A stretch of DNA of 5,844 nucleotides from Chloroflexota bacterium (GTDB lineage: Bacteria > Chloroflexota > Anaerolineae > B4-G1 > SLSP01), in assembly GCA_022707665.1 (NCBI GenBank), contig JAKJAE010000195.1:1-5844 (forward strand), in the 5' to 3' direction. Under the pieces are notes generated by a model. It saw nothing but the letters and a program-made list of their open reading frames with translations. It did not search any database and had not been told where the DNA came from. Below, piece by piece: positions 1-5,844 of the stretch. A program made the position numbers and the translations under genes. The number at the start of each line of letters is the position of its first letter. Position 1 is the stretch's first letter.

Positions 1-2
1 CC

Positions 3-383
3 CTCCGCATCCAGCCTCCCCCTCCTGATGATAGTTCGCTCAAGACGTGGCAACGACGTGATGCATTCTGGGTGGCGATCGAGCACCGCAAGGTGAGCGG
101 ATATCTTGGCCTGGACATCGACCCAGCCCGCCACCAGGCCCAGATCACCGACCTCGTGGTCGCACCAGAGGAACGACGGCGCGGCATGGCAACCGCGCTC
201 CTTGAGCGCGCCACAGAGTGGTGCCTCCGGCAACATGTCAATCAGATCGTGCTCATCAGTTCGCTGAAAGCCTATCCGGCCATTGCCTTTGCCTTCAAGC
301 ATCGCTTCCTGTTCTGCGGCTTCCAGGATGCCTACTGGCCCGGGCAGGAAGTCGCTGTTTTCTTCCGGCAACGCATCCGCTGA
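3..383 (+). CDS. GNAT-family N-acetyltransferase, 3' part (N-terminus outside window)
   Basis: The reading frame is open from the window edge to a TGA at 381-383, giving 126 visible residues. The start codon lies upstream, so the GTG at 72 is internal: coding sense continues through the bases before it. The product should transfer an acetyl group from acetyl-CoA to an amine; the substrate cannot be told. The evidence is the GNAT motif A region, a beta strand reading TDLVVAPEERRRGMATALL at visible residues 49-67. It holds the R-x-x-G-x-A acetyl-CoA pyrophosphate loop at R58, G61 and A63, followed by an amphipathic helix. Downstream, SLKAYPAIAFAFKHRF and then CGFQDAYW match the usual end of the fold, where an alanine-rich helix leads into a GF-containing strand, and the protein ends in an FFRQRIR strand. 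The usual Tyr of the AxxFY motif is replaced (AIAFAF). The gene ends 23 bp before the next one and is probably co-transcribed with it. The family is fairly sure; the specific function is unknown. Confidence 0.85.
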   Translation, partial: LRIQPPPPDDSSLKTWQRRDAFWVAIEHRKVSGYLGLDIDPARHQAQITDLVVAPEERRRGMATALLERATEWCLRQHVNQIVLISSLKAYPAIAFAFKHRFLFCGFQDAYWPGQEVAVFFRQRIR

Positions 384-406
384 GGCCTGGCAGCGTTTCT
401 TCGACT

Positions 407-2293
407 ATGGATTGGCTACACTTTCTCGAGCGGGCCAGTGACGTCCTGACCGCCGGGGTCGGCGCGACTGCACTGGCGCTGGCACTCTACCTCATCGCCT
501 ACAATCGGCGAAGCCGCGTTGCCCGGTCGTTCGTAGGGCTTTTGGGCTGCGTCATCGTGGCCTACCTGACGGATCTGCTCCTGCGCAATATTGCCGGACC
601 GGTGTATGCCGAACACCTGCTGCGCCTTCAATGGATTGGCATCGCGTTCACCCCGTCGCTCTACATCGAGTTCGTCCGGGCGATCAGGCAGTCAGTTGTC
701 GTAGACCGTGTGCCGAGATGGCTCCGTCCCGTAAGCTTCTGGATGAGCGCAATCATTGCCGTGCTTGCTCTGGGTGCAGATTTGGTGGTGCGGAGCAACA
801 CGATGACCGTGGGGGTATTCCATCTTCAACCCGGCCCGTTGTTCTACCCCTTTGCCTTGCTGTTCGCCTCTGTAGCCCTGTGGGGCCTACGAGAGACTCT
901 CTACGCCCGCAAACGCTGCTACACCCACACCGCGCGGCGCCGTATGGCATACCTATCGATCGGCTTCGTGGCGCCGGCCATGGGGGTCTTTCCGTACCTG
1001 CTGCTCGCAGGATGGCCCGAGGGCCTTTCCAGTGGCATCCTGCAGATCGTGCTCATCGCAGGCAATCTCGCCGTGGCAGCCATGCTAGCGCTGGTGGCCT
1101 ACAGTGTGGCATTCTTCGGCACACTGATGCCCGATCGAGTGATCAAGCACCGGATGGTCCGTTTCCTGTTGCGAGGACCTTTGGCGGCCATCGTAGCGCT
1201 GATCGCCTTCGGGGTTGGACTGACGCTTGAGCCGATGATGGGCTTGGGACAGTACACGCTCTCGCTCGTGGCCCTGGCGGTCGCCGTCATCCTGGCGCAG
1301 TTAGCAGTGGAACTCCTCAAACCGCTGATCGACCTGATGCTCTATCGCGAGGGGGCGCACGAGGTCGCGCAGGCTCAGGAGCTTAGCCAACGCCTGCTCA
1401 CAACAGCAGACCTGAAGCAGTTTCTGGAGAATGTTCTGGCTGCTGTTTGTGAGCTGATGCACAGCCAGGGGGGCTTCCTGGCCATCCTCGAGCAGGGGCA
1501 GTTGCACTGGGACATCTGGTGCGATCTCACAATGTCGGAGGCAGAGATTGCAAGGTTGCCACTTGCAGAGGTGAGCCAAACGCGCGGTGCAAGCGATGCA
1601 GGTAATTCCTTCGTCCGTTGGGATGGCTACACGGTGATTCCCTTGCGTGACAAGGCTGGCAGTGATCTGTTGGGCTTCATCGGGCTACGAGCTCCCAGCC
1701 TCGATGGCTTGACTGCATCGGGCCAACAACACCGGCTCGATCAACTGCTTATGCAGGCCTCGGTGGCTCTGGCCGATCGACGTCTACAACAGGCTGTCTT
1801 CGCAACGTTCACCCCGCTGTTGCCCGAGCTGCGGGATATCCAGATGCGTGGGGGAATAATGCGCTACGGTGGGGAATCCGTAGGGGGCTTCTCACTTGCG
1901 GAGTCGGCCGAACTGCCCCAGTGGGTCCACGACGCCCTGGCCCATTACTGGGGTGGGCCCCGTCTCACAGAGAATCCCCTTCTGGAGCTCCAGGTGGTGC
2001 GACAAGCGGCCTCCGACTACGAGGGAGATGTCGTCAAAGGGCTTAGGGCGGTCCTGGCCAATGCAATTGAGCGGTTACGTCCCGATGGTGAGCTGAAGTT
2101 GACAGCTCCCGAATGGCTATTGTACAATATCCTGGAGATGAAATTCCTGCGTGGCCACAAGGTTCGTCAGGTTGCGATGCGCCTGGCGGTTAGTGAGTCG
2201 GACCTCTACCGGAAACAGCGAGTCGCGATCGAAAGCCTGGCTGACATCCTCATTGAGATGGAAAAAGAGGCCCAGAGCACTTCGACCAGCTAA
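407..2293 (+). CDS. Multi-pass membrane protein with GAF-like region and C-terminal helix-turn-helix (putative membrane-bound sensor/transcription regulator)
   Basis: This 628-residue protein has three parts. Residues 1-305 contain about eight or nine hydrophobic segments (near 12-32, 40-58, 72-92, 109-127, 143-160, 180-202, 209-239, 255-273 and 277-305), with an Arg-rich loop ARRRM at 176-180. The layout recalls the 7TM sensor regions of some histidine kinases. Residues about 318-465 look like a degenerate GAF domain (helix AQELSQRLLTTADLKQFL, then QGGFLAIL and LLGFIGLRAP strands). Residues about 515-625 are a helical module ending in a sigma-region-4-like helix-turn-helix: helix VRQVAMRLA at 586-594, turn VSES, and recognition helix DLYRKQRVAIES at 599-610. 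There is no histidine-kinase H-box or ATPase domain and no GGDEF, so signal output by DNA binding is inferred. The ATG at 407 is chosen because upstream in-frame codons overlap the acetyltransferase gene and the hydrophobic N-terminus starts directly after it. No good Shine-Dalgarno is visible, so coupling to the upstream gene is possible. I know of no characterised member. Confidence 0.85.
   Translation: MDWLHFLERASDVLTAGVGATALALALYLIAYNRRSRVARSFVGLLGCVIVAYLTDLLLRNIAGPVYAEHLLRLQWIGIAFTPSLYIEFVRAIRQSVVVDRVPRWLRPVSFWMSAIIAVLALGADLVVRSNTMTVGVFHLQPGPLFYPFALLFASVALWGLRETLYARKRCYTHTARRRMAYLSIGFVAPAMGVFPYLLLAGWPEGLSSGILQIVLIAGNLAVAAMLALVAYSVAFFGTLMPDRVIKHRMVRFLLRGPLAAIVALIAFGVGLTLEPMMGLGQYTLSLVALAVAVILAQLAVELLKPLIDLMLYREGAHEVAQAQELSQRLLTTADLKQFLENVLAAVCELMHSQGGFLAILEQGQLHWDIWCDLTMSEAEIARLPLAEVSQTRGASDAGNSFVRWDGYTVIPLRDKAGSDLLGFIGLRAPSLDGLTASGQQHRLDQLLMQASVALADRRLQQAVFATFTPLLPELRDIQMRGGIMRYGGESVGGFSLAESAELPQWVHDALAHYWGGPRLTENPLLELQVVRQAASDYEGDVVKGLRAVLANAIERLRPDGELKLTAPEWLLYNILEMKFLRGHKVRQVAMRLAVSESDLYRKQRVAIESLADILIEMEKEAQSTSTS
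2099..2128 (+). promoter_or_regulatory. Candidate housekeeping-sigma promoter for the S1-ftsK pair
   Basis: A perfect -35 hexamer TTGACA (2099-2104) is followed after 18 bp by TACAAT (2123-2128), a 5-of-6 match to the -10 consensus. Transcription would start near 2135, about 205 bases before the S1 start codon. The site lies inside the C-terminal helix-turn-helix coding region of the preceding gene, where TTG, CTA and TTG leucine codons create the AT-rich hexamers. It is the best sigma-70-like match I found in the window. That it is active is inference. Confidence 0.5.
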
Positions 2294-2302
2294 GTGCTGG
2301 TC
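2276..2302 (+). other. Two overlapping, mutually exclusive inverted repeats at the regulator stop codon / S1 leader
   Basis: AGCACTT (2276-2282) is the exact reverse complement of AAGTGCT (2292-2298), with a 9-base loop. GACCAGC (2284-2290) is the exact reverse complement of GCTGGTC (2296-2302), with a 5-base loop. The two stems share bases 2296-2298 and are interleaved, so only one can form fully. The TAA stop of the upstream gene (2291-2293) lies in the middle. No U run follows, so this is not a classical intrinsic terminator. It could act as a leader switch, stabilise mRNA ends, or be chance. Confidence 0.35.
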
Positions 2303-2326
2303 CGTCCACTGAGCCAGACCCGGTGA

Positions 2327-2333
2327 GAAGGAG
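2327..2333 (+). promoter_or_regulatory. Strong Shine-Dalgarno sequence for the S1-domain gene
   Basis: GAAGGAG lies 6 bases before the ATG at 2340 and fixes that start. It is much stronger than anything ahead of the preceding gene, which suggests the S1 protein is translated independently of it. Confidence 0.8.
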
Positions 2334-2339
2334 TAGTGA

Positions 2340-3278
2340 ATGGAGTTATATGTACCGCCATACTGCCCACCATGTGAGGCATACTGGCAAGCACTCCTTG
2401 ACGAAGGACCGACCAGTGTCGGAGAAGTCCCCGGTCCGTGGGAGTGGCAAGAAGTGGCTACGGTGTCACTGGAGATCTGGGATGAGGCCCGCGATCTACA
2501 GAGCCGCCGCAGCGCGATAAGCCTCACCGTGGACAGCTATAACCGGGGCGGTCTCATCGCGCATTGGCAAACCGTCGAGTGTTTCGTCCCGGCATCGCAC
2601 CTGATTGCCTACCCATTCCCGGCAGACCCCGTGGCCAGGGAAGACTGCTTTGGGCAGTATATCGGCAAGACGTTCCGTTTCTGCATCATCGAGGTCGAAC
2701 CTTCACGCAACCGTATCTTGCTCTCTGAACGACAGGTCGAGAACTGCAAGCTGGAAAAACCCGAATGGCCTCCGTGGCTGTGTATTGGTACGGTCTGCGA
2801 TGGGACCGTCACCAGCGTGCGTCCGTTCGGTGCATTCGTCAATATCGGCCCACTCGAGGGTATGGTGCACATCTCCGAGATCTCCTGGGGCCGCGTTCGG
2901 CATCCACAGGACTTCGTCAAGCCCGGACAGAGTGTGCGCGTGAGGATCTTGAACGTTGATCTCGACCATCAACGCGTTGGCCTGAGTATCAAACGCCTGC
3001 GCCCGAACCCCTGGGCTACCGTGCACCAGCGACTCAAGCCTGGAGATGTTGTTGAGGGTACGATTGCCAGTGTGGAACGCTTCGGGCTATTTGTCGAACT
3101 CCTGGAGGGGATTGAGGGACTGCTGCATATCTCCGAGCTGGATGGCTTCACCAACCCAGAAGACATCCAACAGCGATACTCGTGCGGCGAAACGATCAGT
3201 GTCCGGATCCTCGATATCGTGCCGCACGAACACCGGATCTCATTGAGCCCGCTCATGAAAGAGGTTGAGCGTGCCTGA
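2340..3278 (+). CDS. S1 RNA-binding domain protein (ribosomal protein S1-like, three repeats)
   Basis: This 312-residue protein consists mainly of S1 OB-fold repeats, which bind single-stranded RNA. Repeat 2 (about 149-219) and repeat 3 (about 232-304) are canonical: G-x-V-x-x-V-x-x-F-G-A/L-F-V, then EGMVHISE or EGLLHISE, then a V-R-I-L strand and a closing R-V/I-G/S-L-S. Repeat 1 (about 50-131) is degenerate: it keeps a V-PASHL segment and RILLSER but lacks the FGAFV signature. The first 45 residues are not S1-like and contain a CPPC at 9-12. Bacterial S1 usually has four to six repeats, so this is a short form. It may serve as the organism's S1 or be an accessory RNA-binding regulator; the sequence does not decide, so no symbol is given. 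The start is set by the GAAGGAG site just upstream. Its stop codon overlaps the ftsK start by 8 bases. A candidate promoter and folded leader precede it. Confidence 0.92.
   Translation: MELYVPPYCPPCEAYWQALLDEGPTSVGEVPGPWEWQEVATVSLEIWDEARDLQSRRSAISLTVDSYNRGGLIAHWQTVECFVPASHLIAYPFPADPVAREDCFGQYIGKTFRFCIIEVEPSRNRILLSERQVENCKLEKPEWPPWLCIGTVCDGTVTSVRPFGAFVNIGPLEGMVHISEISWGRVRHPQDFVKPGQSVRVRILNVDLDHQRVGLSIKRLRPNPWATVHQRLKPGDVVEGTIASVERFGLFVELLEGIEGLLHISELDGFTNPEDIQQRYSCGETISVRILDIVPHEHRISLSPLMKEVERA
3258..3264 (+). promoter_or_regulatory. Shine-Dalgarno deciding the GTG start of ftsK
   Basis: AAAGAGG lies 6 bases before the GTG at 3271 and inside the end of the S1 gene. This spacing favours GTG 3271 over TTG 3265 (no spacing left) and ATG 3295 (30 bases away). 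The 8-base overlap GTGCCTGA between start and upstream stop suits translational coupling. Confidence 0.6.
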
Positions 3279-5676
3279 ACGGCGTTATGCACGTATGGCG
3301 CACCCGCGTAGCGGCGCGGCGACTCAGAGCCAGCGCACGGCGCCATCGCGCACGGCGCCCTCGCGTGCATCAGCCGCTCGTACCTCCACATCGCGCCAAC
3401 CCACAACCCGCAAGCCTCAGCCCGATACCTGGTTACGGAAAGCCTGGCGGTGGCTCTGGTCGTGGCTCACCGGACCTGCAGGCCAGCAAATCCTGGCATT
3501 GGCGCTCATCGCCCTGGGCGCGGTGAGCCTTATCACGCTCATCCCGGGCATCAACTCAGGCGAACTGGTAACCGCCTGGGTGCACTTCCTGGTCCTGGCG
3601 TTTGGCTGGGCAGCGTATCCGGTGGCAGCATTCATCATCGCAGGCGGACTACTGTGGCTGCGACACCTCGTGCACCAGCCCACCACGTGGCGCTGGCGTC
3701 CGTTGCTGGGCTTCGAGCTGGCCCTCATTGGGTTGCAGACACTGACGTTCAACCTGATCAAGCAACCCGGTTGGATCCTGATCGAGTCGGGCAAAGGTGG
3801 GGGCGTCATTGGGTGGGCGCTGTACCTCTTTCTGAGCGACTACCTTGGCCGGCTGATCACAGGACTCTTGATGGGCCTGGTGACATTGCTGGGCGTCGCC
3901 CTGGTCCTCGATCTCACTCACAAGGACGTGATGATCTTCTGGAGGCGCCTATCGGAGGTCTGGGCTGCCTGGCGTGATGCCCAGGCGGCACGAGCGGAGG
4001 CTCGCGCTGAGCGACGCAGCGCCTCCCATGGAGCGGAGTCACAGGCCTACAGCCCTGCCGCGGGGGTAGCGGTTTCTCCCCTTGGGAAGACTGCGACCAG
4101 CGGGGCACCCCCCGCGCCCCAGAGCAGGGAAGGCCGGATGAGGCTCAAGATCCGGCAACCACAACCCACCACGAAATCGAAACGCGTCAAGTCCCCCTTG
4201 CGCATGATCCCCATGGATCTCCTCCGTGAGTCCCAGACGGCAGGTATGGACCCACAAGAGATCGAGCACAAGAGCCACATCATCGAGGAGACACTGGAGC
4301 AATTCGGAGTTCCAGCCCGAGTCAGCGAGGTACGCCCTGGCCCGACTGTGACCCAGTTCGGCGTGTCGCCAGGCTACATCAACCGCGGCGTGGATGGCGA
4401 ACGCCAACGCAAAGTGCGCGTTAGCCAGATTGCGGCGCTGTCTGACGATCTCGCGCTGGCGTTAGCGGCACGTTCCTTGCGCGTCGAGGCCCCCGTCCCG
4501 GGGCGTGCCGTCGTGGGAATCGAAGTCCCCAACGCCGCCATCACGACCGTCCGTCTCAGATCAGTGCTCGAGAGCGATGCATTCCACAAGTGTGGGCGAC
4601 CGCTCTGTGTTGCGGTGGGATTGGACGTGGCAGGGAGCCCGCAAGTCGCGGACCTTTCGAAAATGCCCCACCTGCTGGTCGCCGGCACCACGGGCAGCGG
4701 CAAATCGATCTTCATCAAAGCGCTTGCCGCAAGTCTCATCGCGCACAACACTCCAGAGGAGCTGAAGCTGATCGCGATCGACCCAAAGATGGTGGAGCTC
4801 AGCCACCTTAACGGGCTTCCACACCTCCTGGGGAGCGCCGAGACTGACGTCGAACGCGGGCTGCGCGTGCTGCGTTGGGTCGCCCATGAGATGGATGAGC
4901 GCTACAAGCTGTTCTCCAAGGCCGTGGCTCGCAACCTCGACGAGTACAACGCCCGCTTGGCGCGCCGGCACACCACCCCCGACGATGAGGAAGAGGCCGA
5001 GGCACCCTTACCGCGCATCGTCGTTCTCATCGACGAGCTGGCAGATCTGATGATGTCCGAGCCCGAGGAGACAGAGCGAACTCTTACCCGCATCGCTCAG
5101 ATGGCCAGAGCGACGGGCATCCATCTTGTCGTAGCGACCCAGCGACCGAGCACCGATGTAGTCACAGGTCTGATCAAGGCCAACTTCCCCGCCCGAATCA
5201 GCTTCGCGACGGCAAGCGGGGTCGATTCACGAGTCATCATCGATACAACGGGTGCCGAGACACTCCTCGGTCAGGGAGATATGCTCTTTCTGCCATCCGA
5301 CGCGTCAGCCCCGATCCGTGTCCAGGGTTGCTACATCACCGACGATGAACTCGAGTCGATGATCCGGTTCTGGCAGCAAGAGGCTGGAGCGACACCAGCG
5401 CGGGCACCTTGGGATGTCATCGCTGAAGCCCAGGGCCCGGAGAACTGGCGCATTGAGGGGCTAGGCGAGGATGCTGACCTGCTGGAGCAGGCGATCGCCT
5501 ATGCCAAGGATCACGGCAAGGTCTCAACCTCGGGCATTCAGCGTCGCCTGCGCATCAGTTATCCTCGCGCGGCACGACTCATGGAACAGATGGAGACAAT
5601 GGGAATGGTAGGTCCTCAGGAAGCGGCGGGCCGCAAACGCCAGGTCGTCCTCGGTGGCGAGGACGATACGCTCTAG
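3271..5676 (+). CDS. ftsK: DNA translocase FtsK/SpoIIIE
   Basis: This 801-residue, septum-anchored, ATP-driven double-stranded-DNA pump clears and segregates chromosome ends during division. Domains in order: a basic Ser/Thr/Pro/Arg-rich N-terminus (1-52); a membrane region with four or five hydrophobic segments (about 71-93, 101-130, 143-163, 177-214); an Arg/Ala-rich charged helix (231-250) and low-complexity linker to about 310; the alpha domain (about 320-440, with RPGPTVTQF); and the RecA-like motor. The motor has Walker A GTTGSGKS at 472-479, IDPKMVELS at 503-511, Walker B IVVLIDE at 583-589, ATQRPS at 632-637 and GQGDMLFLP at 667-675. A C-terminal winged-helix gamma domain (about 742-795, with RISYPRAARLM and GMVGP) should read the polar guide sequences. 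All key ATPase residues are present. An acidic insert DDEEEAEA (571-578) precedes Walker B. The length matches SpoIIIE-size family members rather than long proteobacterial FtsK. GTG 3271 is chosen on its Shine-Dalgarno. Confidence 0.97.
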   Translation: MPERRYARMAHPRSGAATQSQRTAPSRTAPSRASAARTSTSRQPTTRKPQPDTWLRKAWRWLWSWLTGPAGQQILALALIALGAVSLITLIPGINSGELVTAWVHFLVLAFGWAAYPVAAFIIAGGLLWLRHLVHQPTTWRWRPLLGFELALIGLQTLTFNLIKQPGWILIESGKGGGVIGWALYLFLSDYLGRLITGLLMGLVTLLGVALVLDLTHKDVMIFWRRLSEVWAAWRDAQAARAEARAERRSASHGAESQAYSPAAGVAVSPLGKTATSGAPPAPQSREGRMRLKIRQPQPTTKSKRVKSPLRMIPMDLLRESQTAGMDPQEIEHKSHIIEETLEQFGVPARVSEVRPGPTVTQFGVSPGYINRGVDGERQRKVRVSQIAALSDDLALALAARSLRVEAPVPGRAVVGIEVPNAAITTVRLRSVLESDAFHKCGRPLCVAVGLDVAGSPQVADLSKMPHLLVAGTTGSGKSIFIKALAASLIAHNTPEELKLIAIDPKMVELSHLNGLPHLLGSAETDVERGLRVLRWVAHEMDERYKLFSKAVARNLDEYNARLARRHTTPDDEEEAEAPLPRIVVLIDELADLMMSEPEETERTLTRIAQMARATGIHLVVATQRPSTDVVTGLIKANFPARISFATASGVDSRVIIDTTGAETLLGQGDMLFLPSDASAPIRVQGCYITDDELESMIRFWQQEAGATPARAPWDVIAEAQGPENWRIEGLGEDADLLEQAIAYAKDHGKVSTSGIQRRLRISYPRAARLMEQMETMGMVGPQEAAGRKRQVVLGGEDDTL
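3334..3363 (+). repeat. Tandem 15-bp duplication in the ftsK N-terminal linker
   Basis: CGCACGGCGCCATCG (3334-3348) is followed directly by CGCACGGCGCCCTCG (3349-3363), which differs at one base. Each encodes RTAPS. The next 15 bases (RASAA) look like a more decayed copy. The unit keeps frame and lengthens the basic disordered tail before the first membrane segment, so it is probably replication slippage in a tolerant region. Confidence 0.75.
5645..5666. terminator. Hairpin at the convergent gene end (possible U-less terminator)
   Basis: TCGTCCTCG (5645-5653) and CGAGGACGA (5658-5666) form a perfect 9-bp, mostly G-C stem around the 4-base loop GTGG, with a possible further G-U pair. It ends 7 bases before the ftsK stop codon and encodes residues around VVLGGEDD. 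No T run follows on either strand, so it is not a textbook intrinsic terminator. It is placed where transcripts from both convergent genes would need to stop. Confidence 0.35.
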
Positions 5677-5681
5677 CGAAC

Positions 5682-5844
5682 TCAGCCCGGCGCGAACGCT
5701 CCCGCACGACGCAGATGGACCGGATAGCGGCTGCGAATCCTGTTGCCATCGCGCTTGCCCCATCCGAGCGGAAACCCGTCTACCGTCACAAGCACCAGAC
5801 CTGCAGGGCCATCGTCCAACCAGAATCCTCCCTCGATGAAGGTG
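5682..5844 (-). CDS. RsmF/NOP2/Sun-family RNA (cytosine-C5) methyltransferase, C-terminal end only
   Basis: The - strand is open from the window edge to a TGA at 5684-5682, giving 53 residues. The core motif VDGFPLGWGKRDGNRIRS (visible residues 21-38) followed by YPVHLRR resembles the C-terminal PUA-like RNA-binding domain of RsmF-type methyltransferases. These typically end with a strand, then DGYPLGWGK, then a basic Y-P-x-x-L-R segment. Such enzymes use S-adenosylmethionine to methylate cytosine C5 in rRNA or tRNA; the catalytic domain would lie beyond the window. The gene converges on ftsK with only 5 bp between the two stop codons, so the ends of their transcripts must overlap or stop within coding sequence. 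Family assignment from a short tail is good but not certain. Confidence 0.75.
   Translation of the reverse strand, partial: TFIEGGFWLDDGPAGLVLVTVDGFPLGWGKRDGNRIRSRYPVHLRRAGAFAPG

Noticed and set aside
72..74. GTG at 72 as the start of the acetyltransferase
   Set aside because: The same frame stays open to the window edge, and starting at GTG would remove the N-terminal part of the GNAT fold.
243..257. 15-bp sequence CAGATCGTGCTCATC repeated at 1043-1057
   Set aside because: Both copies encode QIVLI with common codons in unrelated proteins. Two isolated copies 800 bp apart do not indicate a repeat element.
218..406. Upstream extension of the membrane protein's frame to an ATG at 218
   Set aside because: It runs entirely over the acetyltransferase gene in another frame, and the translated segment is Cys/Arg/Pro-rich with no domain. 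The ATG at 407 sits directly before the hydrophobic N-terminus.
631..1230. Long alternative-frame ORF inside the membrane-protein gene (also 2117-2527 and 4561-4971 on the - strand)
   Set aside because: These overlap well-supported genes, have Arg/His/Pro-rich shadow compositions typical of GC-rich DNA, and show no recognisable motifs.
407..2293. Histidine kinase annotation for the membrane protein
   Set aside because: The 7TM-like and GAF-like regions suggest it, but no H-box, N-box or glycine-rich ATP-binding motifs are present; the C-terminus is an HTH instead.
2954..2974. 7-bp inverted repeat CGTTGAT / ATCAACG with a 7-base loop
   Set aside because: It lies in the middle of S1 repeat 2 with no regulatory context, and a stem this short can arise by chance.
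5654..5839. Possible small + strand gene after ftsK
   Set aside because: It overlaps the end of ftsK, has shadow composition, and lies opposite the supported methyltransferase tail on the - strand.

Overview
The window is GC-rich bacterial chromosome with no mobile element, CRISPR or RNA-gene signal. It resembles a Chloroflexota chromosome, most likely Anaerolineae or a relative. That placement is an inference from memory of protein families. The main clue is a multi-TM/GAF protein whose C-terminal module (residues near 515-620, with HYWGGP, ENPLL, LYNILEMKF and SDLYRKQRVAIE) I associate with uncharacterised proteins of that phylum. A database search would be needed to confirm it.

Layout. 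Four genes lie head to tail on the + strand. First is the 3' part of a GNAT N-acetyltransferase (3-383, cut by the window edge). After 23 bp comes a 628-residue multi-pass membrane protein with a cytoplasmic GAF-like region and a C-terminal sigma-region-4-like helix-turn-helix (407-2293). After 46 bp comes a 312-residue protein with three S1 RNA-binding repeats (2340-3278). Its last 8 bases overlap the start of an 801-residue FtsK/SpoIIIE-type DNA translocase (3271-5676). Only 5 bp beyond the ftsK stop, a gene on the - strand ends convergently (5682 to the window edge). Its visible 53-residue tail looks like the PUA-like C-terminus of an RsmF/NOP2/Sun-family RNA cytosine-C5 methyltransferase.

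Regulation. A close match to a housekeeping promoter (TTGACA, 18 bp, TACAAT at 2099-2128) lies inside the end of the membrane-regulator gene. From it, the S1-ftsK pair could be transcribed on its own with a leader of about 200 nt. That leader carries two overlapping inverted repeats at 2276-2302 that cannot both fold, followed by a strong Shine-Dalgarno sequence. S1 and ftsK look translationally coupled. A perfect 9-bp stem with a 4-base loop at 5645-5666, at the very end of ftsK, is the only terminator-like structure at the convergent junction, and it has no U tract.

How the genes fit together. FtsK moves chromosomal DNA at the division septum, S1 proteins act on mRNA or translation, and the membrane/GAF/HTH protein could be a one-component sensor acting on DNA. 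No shared pathway is evident beyond possible co-transcription. The genes are intact apart from the two cut by the window edges.
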